Notes: generated by a model from the sequence alone, not told the origin. A stretch of DNA of 64,000 nt from Ardenticatenaceae bacterium (GCA_020634215.1 JACKCD010000014.1:1-64000), one strand, 5' to 3'. Counted from the stretch's first letter, positions 1 to 8,921 are shown. A program made the numbers and translations.

Positions 1-387
1 CCCGGCTGCTGCCGCATTTTGGGTGGGGAGACAACGGTGACGCTGCGCGGCAAAGGGATTGGCGGGCGTAATCAGGAGGTGGCACTCGCAGCAGCCATTG
101 CCCTGGCTGGCAAGCCACGCACGGTGCTTGCCAGCGTGGCAACGGATGGGGATGATGGGCCGACGGGGGCAGCGGGGGCGGTGGTGACGGGCGAAACGGC
201 CGTTTTTGCCCGCCAAAACCAACTCAACCCTGTAGCCTTTCTTGACAACAACGACAGCTACACCTTCTTCAACCGCTTCGACAGCCACCACCTAAGCGGC
301 CACCCCGCCCAAACGCTCATCAAAACCGGCCAAACCGGCACCAATGTGAACGATCTCATCATCATTTTGACCTATAATCAGCCATAG
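1..387 (+). CDS. Glycerate 2-kinase (MOFRL family), C-terminal part
   Basis: The reading frame is open from base 1, so this is the 3' part of a gene that begins before the window. The residues GGETTVTLRGKGIGGRNQE followed by ATDGDDGPTGAAGAVV are the conserved glycine-rich signature of the MOFRL domain, the C-terminal half of GckA/TtuD-type glycerate 2-kinases, which phosphorylate D-glycerate to 2-phosphoglycerate using ATP. The end (DNNDSYTFF...GTNVNDLIIILT) is also typical: the NDL(I/V)I motif closes the family's last beta-strand. About 128 codons of a usual 420-450 are visible. An ACGGCCGT palindrome is inside the gene, read as Thr-Ala-Val. The assignment is based on motifs only. Confidence 0.9.
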   Translation, partial: PGCCRILGGETTVTLRGKGIGGRNQEVALAAAIALAGKPRTVLASVATDGDDGPTGAAGAVVTGETAVFARQNQLNPVAFLDNNDSYTFFNRFDSHHLSGHPAQTLIKTGQTGTNVNDLIIILTYNQP

Positions 388-388
388 A

Positions 389-422
389 AGAAGTTCAACT
401 TCTCCGAAGAAGTTGAACTTCT
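389..422. repeat. 15-bp perfect stem-loop behind the glycerate kinase gene
   Basis: A 15-bp perfect inverted repeat (389-403 with 408-422, 4-nt loop CCGA) begins one base after the stop codon. The stem is A+T-rich and no T-run follows, so it is not a classical intrinsic terminator. It could protect the 3' end of the mRNA or limit read-through into the phosphohexomutase gene, whose AAGGAG ribosome site lies 10 bases further on. Confidence 0.6.
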
Positions 423-444
423 AACGATAAACAAGGAGCTACAC

Positions 445-1872
445 ATGACCATCAAATTTGGAACCGACGGCTGGCGTGCCGTCATCAGCGACACCTTCAC
501 CTTTGCCAACCTGCGCCTTGTCGCCCAGGCCATTGCCGACTTCGTGCTGGAGCAAAACAGCAGCAACCCCAGCGTCGTCGTCGGTTTCGACACCCGCTTC
601 CTCTCCGACCGCTACGCCGCCGATGTGGCTCGCGTTATGGCCGCCAACGGCATCCACACCCTGCTTGCCCGCGCCGACACCCCCACCCCAGCCATCAGCC
701 ACGCCATCGTAGACAAAGGGGCCACCGCCGGAGTAATGATTACCGCCAGCCACAACCCGCCCCGCTACAACGGGGTCAAGCTCAAGGCCAGCTATGGCGG
801 CAGCGCCAGCCCGGAGCAAAACAAACGGGTGGAGCAGCTCTTGGAGCGCAATGTGGAAATGGTCCACGGGCCAAACCTGATGGATTTTGACCAGGCACTT
901 GCCGCTGGCCTCATCCGCAAATTTGACCCGGCTTGGGCCTATTACGAACACCTCAGCACCCTCGTTGACCTGGACAAAATTTCCAGCGGTGAGCTGCGCG
1001 TGGTGGCTGATGGGATGTTTGGCGCCGGCCGTGGAACCATTGGCGAAGTGTTAACCCGTGGCCGCACCCGTGTCCACAACATCCGCCACGAAATGAACCC
1101 CGGCTTTGGTGGCATTCACCCCGAACCCATTGCCAAACATTTGGGGCTACTCATGTCCACCATTCAGGCCGGGCATTGGGACGTAGGGCTGGCAACCGAT
1201 GGTGACGCTGACCGGATTGGGGCAGTGGATGCACGCGGCAACTTTGTAGACCCGCACCGCATTTTTGCCCTGGTGCTGCGCTATCTGCTGGAAAAGCGGG
1301 GCTGGACGGGCAAAGTGGTGCGTACCGTTTCCACCACCCGCATGTTAGACCGCATTGCCGCTGCCCACGGGCTGGGGATTGTTGAAACGCCAGTTGGCTT
1401 CAACCACATCGCTGACCTGATGATGAGCGATGATGTGCTAATGGGCGGGGAGGAATCGGGCGGTATTAGCATTAAAGGGCATATTCCCGAAGGGGATGGG
1501 GTGCTGATGGGGCTGCTGCTGCTGGAAGTGATGGCGGATGCGGGTGTGCCGCTGCACGAAGTTGTGGCCGATCTACTGGCAAAATATGGCCCGGCGCAAT
1601 ATGCCCGCACCGATTTGAAGCTCAAACGGCCGATTGCCAAATCGGCGATGGTCAAAATGCTTTTGGATGAGGCTCCCGCCCAGATTGAAGGGGTGCGCGT
1701 GGAGGATATTCAAACGACCGACGGCGTGAAATATTATCTGGATGACGGCAGTTGGCTGCTCATTCGCCCCTCTGGCACGGAGCCGGTGCTGCGGGTTTAT
1801 GCCGAAGCACCCAGCGATGCACGGGTGAAAGCGTTGCTTGGTTTTGGTGAGGTGATGGCGAATAAGGCGTAG
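445..1872 (+). CDS. Phosphoglucomutase/phosphomannomutase family protein
   Basis: Alpha-D-phosphohexomutase of 475 aa, the normal length for the family. It interconverts hexose 1- and 6-phosphates in the cytoplasm through a phosphoserine intermediate. All four active-site loops are visible: the phosphoserine loop TASHNPPRYNGVK (Ser near residue 102), the Mg2+ loop DGDADR (252-257), the sugar loop GGEESGG (from 334) and the phosphate loop RPSGTEP (from 441). The ATG is preceded by AAGGAG at 7-8 nt. Whether glucose, mannose or glucosamine is the substrate cannot be decided from sequence; the start FGTDGWR is common in archaeal and bacterial bifunctional PGM/PMM enzymes. It follows a glycerate kinase gene on the same strand, with a stem-loop between. 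Confidence 0.9.
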   Translation: MTIKFGTDGWRAVISDTFTFANLRLVAQAIADFVLEQNSSNPSVVVGFDTRFLSDRYAADVARVMAANGIHTLLARADTPTPAISHAIVDKGATAGVMITASHNPPRYNGVKLKASYGGSASPEQNKRVEQLLERNVEMVHGPNLMDFDQALAAGLIRKFDPAWAYYEHLSTLVDLDKISSGELRVVADGMFGAGRGTIGEVLTRGRTRVHNIRHEMNPGFGGIHPEPIAKHLGLLMSTIQAGHWDVGLATDGDADRIGAVDARGNFVDPHRIFALVLRYLLEKRGWTGKVVRTVSTTRMLDRIAAAHGLGIVETPVGFNHIADLMMSDDVLMGGEESGGISIKGHIPEGDGVLMGLLLLEVMADAGVPLHEVVADLLAKYGPAQYARTDLKLKRPIAKSAMVKMLLDEAPAQIEGVRVEDIQTTDGVKYYLDDGSWLLIRPSGTEPVLRVYAEAPSDARVKALLGFGEVMANKA

Positions 1873-1875
1873 TGT

Positions 1876-1929
1876 GTGGGGAGTAGGGAGTAGGGTGTTG
1901 TCCCTTACGCCCTACTCCCTACTCCCCAC
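1876..1929. repeat. 20-bp perfect hairpin built from GGGAGTA heptamers
   Basis: A perfect 20-bp inverted repeat (1876-1895 with 1910-1929) lies just after the phosphohexomutase stop. Each arm consists of direct GGGAGTA heptamer repeats. There is no T-run, so it may act as a transcript-end stabiliser or a weak terminator. It belongs to a class of period-7 intergenic repeats also seen near 31335, 39787, 44785 and 49540. Confidence 0.7.
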
Positions 1930-2086
1930 GTTATAGGTGCTATTTCCTAAATTTCACCCCGCGTTCACCCTTTTTTGCGGTTTCTTCATGTTATAGTGGC
2001 TGTTGTTGCAGTTCTCGCTTATTAACCTGGTAAAAGGGGAGTACCAGTAAGCCCTTTACCCCATTTTTTTAACATGGAGGAAACCC

Positions 2087-2752
2087 ATGAAGATACCACG
2101 TTGGATTGCTGTTTTAACGGCCGTTTCTCTGCTTGCTGTTGTTGCTATAGCCACTTCGGCACTCACCTATCGCGTGCAATATGGTGACACGCTGTCGGCT
2201 TTAGCCTGGCGGTATGGCACCTCGGTTAATGCTATTGCCAATACTAACCATATTGCCAACCCCAATTTGATCTATGCTGGGCAAACATTGGAGATTCCCG
2301 CCGGGGAAGTGTATGTGGCGCAGCAGGGCAACAATACCATTCAGGCAGTTCCGGTTTATCAGCCCGCGCCCGCCCAGCATTATGTGTCCACCTATCCGGT
2401 GGCGCCTGTGTCTAGCACCCAAGTGTTGCGGAGTGGCGGCACGGCTTGCGCTCGCTTCAACTTTGAAACAGGGCGTGACTCGTTAACGGGGTCGCGGCAG
2501 GCAGGCACCTACATCATGCGCCAAACCACGGGTGAGGATTTGATCTCCTGGTTTGCCCGCACGGGTGACAAGGATTCGGGTTGGTTTAACGGGATCACCC
2601 TGTCGTTTGAGGCGGTGCATATTACGGTAACGTTCTACCCGGCCGATGGTGGCCCGGCCATTCCCATGCAAATTGTCAATCATGCGCCCGATACGTCGGC
2701 CGGCTGGCTGGCACGGGATATGTGCCACGCGATTGAGATTCAGTTCCCGTAG
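2087..2752 (+). CDS. Secreted LysM-domain protein
   Basis: A 221-aa exported protein. Residues 1-24 form a signal peptide (KIPR, then a hydrophobic stretch ending ATSA). One LysM domain follows at about 28-71 (YRVQYGDTLSALAWRYGT...NLIYAGQTLEIP), a fold that binds N-acetylglucosamine polymers such as peptidoglycan. The remaining 150 residues (RFNFETGRDSLTG...) match nothing I recognise; they hold two cysteines (one near residue 123, one near the C-terminus) that could form a disulfide outside the cell. The ATG has a GGAGG site 6-7 nt upstream. The gene stands alone between two hairpins. A cell-wall role is inferred from the LysM domain. Confidence 0.85.
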   Translation: MKIPRWIAVLTAVSLLAVVAIATSALTYRVQYGDTLSALAWRYGTSVNAIANTNHIANPNLIYAGQTLEIPAGEVYVAQQGNNTIQAVPVYQPAPAQHYVSTYPVAPVSSTQVLRSGGTACARFNFETGRDSLTGSRQAGTYIMRQTTGEDLISWFARTGDKDSGWFNGITLSFEAVHITVTFYPADGGPAIPMQIVNHAPDTSAGWLARDMCHAIEIQFP

Positions 2753-2788
2753 GTTTAGTTGTCGGTAAACGGTGATCAGTAATCAGTG

Positions 2789-2821
2789 CGTGGTGTGCAG
2801 GATAACGTGCTGCACACCACG
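2789..2821. repeat. 12-bp perfect stem-loop after the LysM gene
   Basis: The arms 2789-2800 (CGTGGTGTGCAG) and 2810-2821 pair perfectly around a 9-nt loop, 36 bases after the LysM stop codon. Just before it are two ATCAGTA-like heptamers. No T-run follows. The rest of the roughly 300-bp gap to the next gene shows only one ACGGCCGT palindrome near 2997 and a GAGGAG ribosome site near 3040. Confidence 0.55.
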
Positions 2822-3058
2822 TGATCTCCTCAATACTGCCTGCAACAGCTTTCATTTTAAAAACTGTGACGCTGGCTGAAAGTATGGTAGCATAGTGGGT
2901 GGCTGGGCTGTGTCTGTCTTGAGATTTTCCCAGCATCCACTGTTAACAAGAACCCCATAGAAAACCAACAGGATATTGGCAACAAAGGGAGTGTTAACGG
3001 CCGTTTGTACGCCTTTCTTGGCGGTGGCCTATGGTTGTACGAGGAGATCGATAGGTAG

Positions 3059-4612
3059 ATGGTTAAGACAAAAGAACTGGCGGGTGAGGTGTTTTACCCC
3101 ACGCCAGAAGCAGTGGCGAACGCATATCTTCCCGATTATGCGGCGGCGGTGGCGGAAGCAGCCAATGATTTGCCGGGGTTTTGGGGGCGGCTGGCGCGGC
3201 AGTTTGAATGGTACCGGCCGTGGGCGCAGGTGATGGATGACAGCAATGCGCCGTTTTATCGCTGGTTTGTGGGGGGAAAGGTGAATATTGTCCACAACGC
3301 GCTGGATCGGCACATGCGAACGGCCGTTCGCAACAAAGCCGCCCTTATTTTTGAAGGTGAACCCGGCGATACCTATGTTTACACCTACCAACAGCTTAAC
3401 CGCGAAGTAAACCAATTTGCCAGCACCCTACGGGCCATGGGCATTGGCAGCGGCGACCGCGTTGCCATCTTCATGGGGCGCGTGCCCCAGCAGATTATTG
3501 CCATGCTGGCCTGCGCCAAAATTGGGGCGGTGCATGTGGTGGTTCCCAGTAGCAGCTCTGCTGCCATGCTGCACCACTGCCTGCAAGACAGCGAAGCCAA
3601 GCTGCTGATTACCAGCGACGGTGCCTGGAATAATGGCAAAATTGTTGATTTAAAGGCCGTTGCCAACGTCGCCAGCAGTCGTGTCGGCTCCATTCAATCG
3701 GTCATTTGTGTGCGCCGCACCGGACAAGAGGTGAGCATGGTGTCGGGGCGGGATTTTTGGTACCACGATCTGATGGCGCTGCCAGCCGCCTCACCCGATG
3801 CACCAACCGCTTTTGTAGATGCCGAAGACCCGCTTTTCTGGTTTTATACCCCCGGCAGCAAAGAAAAACCGATTGTCCACGCCCACGGTGGCTATATGGT
3901 CAATTGTGCAACTTCGCTGCAATGGGTGTTTGACCTGCGTCCAACGGATGTTTACTGGTGTACAGCCGACCCCGCCTCAATTACCGGCCACAGCTATTTG
4001 GCCTATGCGCCGTTTTTGCTGGGTGCCACCAGCTTTATGTATGAAGGGGCACCAGGGCAGCCGTCGCCAGAGCGATGGTGGCAGATGGTGAGCAAATATG
4101 CCATTACGGTGCTTTATGCCGATGATGTGTCATTGGCGCATCTGCGACAGCATGGCAACAGTTGGCCGGAGAAGCATGATCTTTCTAGTCTGCGGCTGTT
4201 GGGAGTAAATGGCGAGGTTGTGGGCGAGGCGTTGTGGCACTGGTTTTATGAGGTGATTGGAAACGGCCGTTGTCCCATCATGGATACCTGGTGGCAAGCC
4301 GAAACGGGCAGCATCATGATTTCGCCACTGCCGTCTACACCCATCAAACCAGGGTCAGCCGGACGACCGCTGCCCGGCATCGTCGCCGCCGTGGTAGATG
4401 CTGAAGGCAATCCGCTAGACAGTGGTGAAGAAGGGTATCTGGTCATTCAAAACCCATGGCCGGCCATGTTTCGCCGTATCGAAGGCGACACCGACCGCTA
4501 CGTGCGTCGCTATTGGGGGCAGTTTATGGATCAAGGTTGGTATCTTAGTGGCGACAAGGCACGCATGGATGAGGATGGCTATATCTGGCTGGTAAATCGT
4601 CAGTCAGCGTAA
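3059..4612 (+). CDS. Degenerate, truncated acetyl-CoA synthetase paralogue
   Basis: A 517-aa member of the AMP-forming acyl-CoA synthetase family, closely similar in layout to the canonical acs that faces it (both contain NREVNQFA/RVNEMAA-like, ITGHSY, MYEG(A/V)PG and DTWWQ(A/T)ETG segments). Two features argue against normal catalysis. The phosphate-binding motif, YTSGTTGRPKG in the neighbour, reads YTPGSKEKPIV here (about residues 263-275), losing the TG..KG residues. The protein also stops at YIWLVNRQSA, exactly at the hinge where the neighbour continues with GRVDDVINVAG, so the whole C-terminal domain with the catalytic SGK lysine is missing. The frame itself is intact for 1.5 kb, which suggests selection, perhaps as a binding or regulatory pseudoenzyme. 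A young pseudogene is the alternative. Confidence 0.8.
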   Translation: MVKTKELAGEVFYPTPEAVANAYLPDYAAAVAEAANDLPGFWGRLARQFEWYRPWAQVMDDSNAPFYRWFVGGKVNIVHNALDRHMRTAVRNKAALIFEGEPGDTYVYTYQQLNREVNQFASTLRAMGIGSGDRVAIFMGRVPQQIIAMLACAKIGAVHVVVPSSSSAAMLHHCLQDSEAKLLITSDGAWNNGKIVDLKAVANVASSRVGSIQSVICVRRTGQEVSMVSGRDFWYHDLMALPAASPDAPTAFVDAEDPLFWFYTPGSKEKPIVHAHGGYMVNCATSLQWVFDLRPTDVYWCTADPASITGHSYLAYAPFLLGATSFMYEGAPGQPSPERWWQMVSKYAITVLYADDVSLAHLRQHGNSWPEKHDLSSLRLLGVNGEVVGEALWHWFYEVIGNGRCPIMDTWWQAETGSIMISPLPSTPIKPGSAGRPLPGIVAAVVDAEGNPLDSGEEGYLVIQNPWPAMFRRIEGDTDRYVRRYWGQFMDQGWYLSGDKARMDEDGYIWLVNRQSA

Positions 4613-4625
4613 GAAATATCGGCAT

Positions 4626-4663
4626 AAAAAAAGCCCGGTGAGATAAGACACCGGGCTTTTTTT
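4626..4663. terminator. Bidirectional intrinsic terminator between convergent genes
   Basis: A 9-bp G+C-rich stem (AGCCCGGTG at 4632-4640 with CACCGGGCT at 4649-4657, 8-nt loop) is flanked by an A-run on the left and a run of seven T on the right. This symmetric form terminates transcription from both sides. It sits between the convergent acs-like gene and acs. Confidence 0.95.
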
Positions 4664-4673
4664 GTGCGTTTAG

Positions 4674-6734
4674 CTATCCATAAAAGGCACTGTCGTCGTC
4701 GCCTTGCACCATGCGGCGCACCTCTTCCACAATTTCGGGGTTGGCGAGCGTGGTTACGTCGCCTACGTCGGCGCGGTTGGAGATGGAGGCCAGCACGCGG
4801 CGCATAATCTTGCCGGAGCGGGTCTTGGGCATGTCGGGCACAATGTAGACATTGCGCGGGCGAGCAATCTTGCCGATTTCGGTTTCGATGGCGTGGATGA
4901 TTTGCTGCCGAATCGCCTCGCTTGGCTCAATGCCGGGCTTGAGCGCTACGTACATATCCGGCACCTTGCCGCGCAGTTCGTCGGCCAACGGCACCACCGC
5001 TGCCTCTGCCACTTCTTGCACCACCATTGCCGCCGATTCCAACTCCTTGGTGCCAAGCCGATGTCCGGCCACGTTGATTACGTCGTCTACACGGCCGAGA
5101 ATACGGAAGTAGCCGTCGGGGGCCTGGACGGCGGCATCACCGGGGAAGTAGGGCCAGTCGCGCCAATCCTTGCTGTCGGGGTTCTTGCAATATTTGGCGT
5201 AATAGGTGCTGACATACCGGTCACGGTTGCCCCAAATTGTCTGGAAGGCACCGGGCCACGGGTTTTGAATGACGATGTTGCCTGCCACACCCGCGCCCGA
5301 TTTAATTGGGTCGCCGTTTTCATCGAGGATGGCGGGGTGGATGCCGGGCATGGCCGGGCCGGCCGACCCCGGTTTCATCGGGTGCAGGGCAGGCATGGTG
5401 CTGCACAGAAAGCCGCCCGTCTCCGTTTGCCACCAGGTGTCTACGATGACCGCTTCGCCCTTGCCCACCACTTCGTGGTACCAACGCCACACTTCTGGCT
5501 CAATCGGTTCGCCAACGGTGGTCATGTGTTTGAAATGGTAGTTGTATTTGGCCGGTTCATCGGGGCCAGCTTTCCGCAACATGCGGACAGTGGTGGGGGC
5601 GGTGTGGAAGATGTTGACATCAAGCTGTTCGGCAATGCGCCAGGCGCGGCCGGCGTCGGGGAAGCCGGGAACGCCTTCGTACATAACGCTGGTGGCACCG
5701 AGGGCAAGGGGGCCATAGACGATGTAGCTGTGGCCGGTAATCCAGCCGATGTCGGCCATGCACCAGTAAACATCGTTGGGGTGAATATCCTGTACCAGTT
5801 TGGAAGTTCCAGCTGCATAAGCCAGATAGCCGCCGGTGCTGTGTTGGCATCCTTTCGGCCTGCCGGTGGTGCCGCTGGTGTACATCAGGAAAAGGGGTGC
5901 TTCGGCAGGAAGCTGCACCGGGTCAACCCGTTTGCCGCGATATTGCTTGAGTAAATCGTAGACAAAATGGTCGCGTCCTTCAACCATTGGGTTTTCTTCG
6001 GCCATGTATTTGCCCTGATACCGCTGCCAGACGAGAACGGTGTCTACGGTTTGGCCTTCGCTGGCGGCGACGGAAACGGCCGTATCTGCTTTTTCCTTGT
6101 GGTTGATCATGCCACCGTTGCGATAGTAGCCATCCATGGTGATGAGAACACGGCTGCCGGAGTCGGCCGCCCGTTCGCCGCAGGCGCGGCCGCTAAAGCC
6201 ACCAAAGACCACGGAATGGATCACGCCAAGACGGGCGCAAGCCAGCATAGTGATGGGCAGTTCGGGCACCATCGGCATGTGGATGGTGACGCGGTCGCCG
6301 GTTTTAAGCTTGGCGGCATCTTGCAGGAGGGCGGCCATTTCGTTGACGCGCACATAAAGCTCCTGGTAGGTGAGGGCAACGTGGGGTTCTTCTTCTGGCT
6401 CTGGCACCCAAATGATGGCAGCTTTGTTTTTATGCTGCGCCAAATGACGGTCAACGCAGTTGTATGAGGCGTTGATTTTGCCACCGACAAACCATTTCCA
6501 GCAGGGAGCGTCGCTGGTGTCGAGGGTGGTTTCCCAATATTTGTACCAACTGAGCAGATCGGCATATTCCTTGAAACATTCGGGGAAGTTGTCGAGGCTG
6601 AACCGATTGTAAATATTAGCATCGGTCATGTTGGCTTGGGCGATAAATTTGGCGGATGGGTGGAAGTACCCCTCTTCTTGCCAGTGTACAGCAATGGCGG
6701 CTTCACTTACTTCAGCAATTTCCTTTTCACTCAC
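4674..6734 (-). CDS. acs: Acetyl-CoA synthetase (AMP-forming)
   Basis: Full-length (686 aa) acetate:CoA ligase, which activates acetate to acetyl-AMP and then acetyl-CoA in the cytoplasm. Visible motifs in order: ACS N-terminal region (WWVGG-like CWKWFVGGKINASYNC), P-loop YTSGTTGRPKG near residue 285, WMADIGWITGHSY-type segment, DTWWQTETGG near 420, hinge GRVDDVINVAGHRLGTKELES, and PKTRSGKIMRR near 635-645, whose SGK lysine is the one acetylated by Pat-type regulators in other bacteria. The start is GTG at 6734, chosen because AAGGAAGG lies 7 nt upstream; no ATG fits. It is convergent with a degenerate paralogue and shares its terminator. A single-gene unit, judging from its neighbours. Confidence 0.96.
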   Translation of the reverse strand: MSEKEIAEVSEAAIAVHWQEEGYFHPSAKFIAQANMTDANIYNRFSLDNFPECFKEYADLLSWYKYWETTLDTSDAPCWKWFVGGKINASYNCVDRHLAQHKNKAAIIWVPEPEEEPHVALTYQELYVRVNEMAALLQDAAKLKTGDRVTIHMPMVPELPITMLACARLGVIHSVVFGGFSGRACGERAADSGSRVLITMDGYYRNGGMINHKEKADTAVSVAASEGQTVDTVLVWQRYQGKYMAEENPMVEGRDHFVYDLLKQYRGKRVDPVQLPAEAPLFLMYTSGTTGRPKGCQHSTGGYLAYAAGTSKLVQDIHPNDVYWCMADIGWITGHSYIVYGPLALGATSVMYEGVPGFPDAGRAWRIAEQLDVNIFHTAPTTVRMLRKAGPDEPAKYNYHFKHMTTVGEPIEPEVWRWYHEVVGKGEAVIVDTWWQTETGGFLCSTMPALHPMKPGSAGPAMPGIHPAILDENGDPIKSGAGVAGNIVIQNPWPGAFQTIWGNRDRYVSTYYAKYCKNPDSKDWRDWPYFPGDAAVQAPDGYFRILGRVDDVINVAGHRLGTKELESAAMVVQEVAEAAVVPLADELRGKVPDMYVALKPGIEPSEAIRQQIIHAIETEIGKIARPRNVYIVPDMPKTRSGKIMRRVLASISNRADVGDVTTLANPEIVEEVRRMVQGDDDSAFYG

Positions 6735-7101
6735 AATGTTACCTTCCTTTTTGATTGGGTTGGTTTCTGATAACGGCCGTTTTCTGCGCCAAAGTTTTGG
6801 GAAAAACGGCCGTTTTAGACACTGAGCCGCCCTTCGTTATGAAGTGGCTAACTCTTAATTTGTGGGGGTCGTCTAGATCATATTGATTCCCCGGTGGTTT
6901 GTCAAACAGATGACAACTTTGATGTTAAAGCGGAATCATTGCGGGCTGGCTTAAGAAAAAGACAGCAACGTTGGGCGTTTAGAGTAACTATATTGGCTCT
7001 ATACCGCAGGAATGCCGGCTACAATGTACAAAGGCAGTTTCTGTATCTGTTCATATTCAACATCGAACTTGATGCCTTGATTAGTAGCGATCAACAATCT
7101 A
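6735..7101. other. Gene-free stretch upstream of acs and the EamA gene
   Basis: About 370 bases between divergent acs and the EamA-type gene. It carries two copies of the genome-wide palindrome (6772-6781, and a longer AAAACGGCCGTTTT at 6803-6816) within 80 bases of the acs start, where an acs promoter should be. I could not assign a clear acs promoter. The rest is A+T-richer and shows no convincing gene; an open frame around 6894-7277 has no family features and runs into the EamA gene. Confidence 0.5.
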
Positions 7102-7129
7102 TTGAGTCTTTGCCAAATACATCTATACT
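7102..7129 (+). promoter_or_regulatory. Putative sigma70-type promoter of the EamA gene
   Basis: TTGAGT (7102-7107) and TATACT (7124-7129) are separated by 16 bp, about 45 bp upstream of the EamA start. Five of six bases match the consensus in the -10 box and four of six in the -35 box. Confidence 0.4.
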
Positions 7130-7176
7130 TCCATGCCAGTATAAACACAATCCTTCAAAGGTAGGAGTTGATGACC

Positions 7177-7605
7177 ATGACATTTCCAACGTGGTTTGTG
7201 TGGGCACTATTATCGGCAGTGTTTGCTGCCTGTACCGCCATTTTTGCCAAAATTGGGCTGGAAGGGGTGGATTCTGACCTGGCAACGCTGATTCGCACGG
7301 TGTTTATCCTGTGCATTTTGGCAGCGTTTGTCTATTTTACTGGCAAGTGGCGTAATCCGCTGACGCTGGCACCGCGCACCTGGTTGTTTTTGCTGCTTTC
7401 GGGGCTGGCAACGGGTGCCTCATGGGTGGCCTATTTTCGCGCCCTCAAAATCGGCCATGCGTCGCAGGTGGCTCCGGTAGACAAGCTGAGCGTGCTATTG
7501 GTAGCGGTGTTTGCGGTCATTTTTTTGCACGAACGGCCGTCTTTGCAAGAATGGTTTGGTATTTTGCTCGTTGGTGCCGGGGTACTGGTGTTGGCATTCA
7601 AATGA
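7177..7605 (+). CDS. Half-size EamA-domain membrane transporter
   Basis: A protein of about 142 aa with a single EamA unit: five hydrophobic segments (FVWALLSAVFAACTAIFA, TVFILCILAAFVYF, TWLFLLLSGLATGASWV, LSVLLVAVFAVIFL, WFGILLVGAGVLVLAF), the conserved (S/A)W..YFRALK and (F)LHERP motifs. Full drug/metabolite transporters carry two such units and about 300 aa; single-unit members probably dimerise. The substrate is unknown. The ATG at 7177 is preferred because AGGAG ends 9 nt upstream; an in-frame ATG at 7171 and a TTG at 7168 are too close to that site. An ACGGCCGT palindrome near 7531 encodes Arg-Pro in HERPS. Confidence 0.85.
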   Translation: MTFPTWFVWALLSAVFAACTAIFAKIGLEGVDSDLATLIRTVFILCILAAFVYFTGKWRNPLTLAPRTWLFLLLSGLATGASWVAYFRALKIGHASQVAPVDKLSVLLVAVFAVIFLHERPSLQEWFGILLVGAGVLVLAFK

Positions 7606-7631
7606 TGTGTTAGAATTGGGTACTAGCTGTA

Positions 7632-8921
7632 TTGAAAGAGGTTGAAAAACGGATATTGTTGATTGATAGCTTGCTTGGTTGCCTGAGGTGTCGCCGCTTT
7701 TATGCGGTCTTTTTTTTGCCGCTATTGCTCCTGGCTGCGTGCCAACAAGGGGAAGCGGCACCCACACCATTGCCGACACTTGAATCAACAGCAGTGGTCG
7801 CAGCGGTTGTGTCACCAACGGCCGTTTTGTCTACCAATACGCCTGTCGCTACCCCCAGCCCGATGGCCGCACCCGCTTCTCCGACCCCCATGGCAACCTA
7901 TGAGGGGACGGCCACTTTTACGGCCACCCCTACTGAGACGGCGACGGCAACCGTGACTGCTGCCCCCACCGAAACCGCTACTCCCACCGAAACCGCTACT
8001 CCCACCACTGAACCCGTTCCTTGGGACATCCTCACTTGGTTATGGGATCCGGCCAACCATGCCCCTGCCACCCCACCGGCGGTGCCCGCGCTACCTCCTG
8101 CCATCGTGCGCTCACCGGGTGCTCCCACCTCCTACCTCAGCCAGTTCCGGCTAATTGGCTTTTACGGCAGTGCCGAAGGGCGTGGGCTGGGGATTTTGGG
8201 CAATCAGTTCCGCAATGAAACGGTCCGCATGATTCGCGGCGTGATTAACGAATACCGCCCCTATCTAACCGACGGCCGTTATCCCATGCCTGTTTTCCAC
8301 ATCATCAGCACCGTTGCCAAACCATGTGACCCCGAATTCCCCAACTGTAGCCACCATATCAGCAAAGAACTACTCTATGATTGGCTGGTAACGGCCGAAA
8401 ACAACAATGCTGCCGTCACCCTCGATATTCAGCCCGCCCGCAACGACGTGATGGAGGAGTTCCAGCGGGTGCGCGAATTTTTCTATTATCCGCACGTCCA
8501 TTTGGCAATTGACCCCGAATTTCGCATGAACAGCGAGCAGGTGCCCAACAAGCAAATTGGCACAATGGATGCTGCCGACATCAACGCTGTGCAGGCGGAG
8601 TTGGAGCAGATTGCGCTGGAAATTGGGGTGAACCGGGTGCTGATTATTCACCAGTTTAAGGACAGCATGATCACCAACAAGCACAATATCATGAATTACC
8701 CGCATGTGGAGTTGGTGATCAACGGCGATGGTTATGGCCCGCCCGGCCCCAAGATCCGTAACTACCAGCAGTATGCGCTGGAGCCGGGGTTTGAGTATGG
8801 TGGGTTTAAGATGTTTACCGATCAGGTTAACGGCCGTTTGCTCTACGACGTTCCCTTTATGCTCCCCGAACGGGTGATGACTGTACTTAACCCGCAGCCC
8901 GTTTACATCATTTTTCAGTAG
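7632..8921 (+). CDS. Surface lipoprotein with Thr/Pro/Glu linker and unknown C-terminal domain
   Basis: A 429-aa protein starting at TTG (7632; no ATG or GTG lies upstream in frame near a better site). The hydrophobic stretch FFLPLLLLAAC ends in a lipobox, with Cys near residue 37 as the predicted lipidation site. Residues about 45-130 form a low-complexity linker of T/P/A/E with repeats such as TETATPTETATPT, typical of a spacer that crosses the cell wall. The C-terminal 290 residues are folded-looking (YLSQFRLIGFYGS..., VTLDIQPARND, VHLAIDPEF, RVLIIHQF, HVELVINGDG) with alternating strands and helices suggesting a TIM-barrel-like domain. I do not recognise the family, so no activity is proposed. 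Confidence 0.75.
   Translation: MKEVEKRILLIDSLLGCLRCRRFYAVFFLPLLLLAACQQGEAAPTPLPTLESTAVVAAVVSPTAVLSTNTPVATPSPMAAPASPTPMATYEGTATFTATPTETATATVTAAPTETATPTETATPTTEPVPWDILTWLWDPANHAPATPPAVPALPPAIVRSPGAPTSYLSQFRLIGFYGSAEGRGLGILGNQFRNETVRMIRGVINEYRPYLTDGRYPMPVFHIISTVAKPCDPEFPNCSHHISKELLYDWLVTAENNNAAVTLDIQPARNDVMEEFQRVREFFYYPHVHLAIDPEFRMNSEQVPNKQIGTMDAADINAVQAELEQIALEIGVNRVLIIHQFKDSMITNKHNIMNYPHVELVINGDGYGPPGPKIRNYQQYALEPGFEYGGFKMFTDQVNGRLLYDVPFMLPERVMTVLNPQPVYIIFQ

Noticed and set aside
1876..1929. The 20-bp hairpin as an intrinsic terminator
   Set aside because: The stem is strong but no T-run follows and both arms are heptamer repeats, so it is listed as a repeat instead.
4704..5954. 416-codon open frame on the plus strand
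   Set aside because: It is antisense to acs, has low-complexity His/Gly/Val-rich translation and no family motif; the acs frame is fully supported.
6894..7277. 127-codon frame upstream of the EamA gene
   Set aside because: It overlaps the EamA start region, shows no domain, and the DNA before 7102 looks non-coding.
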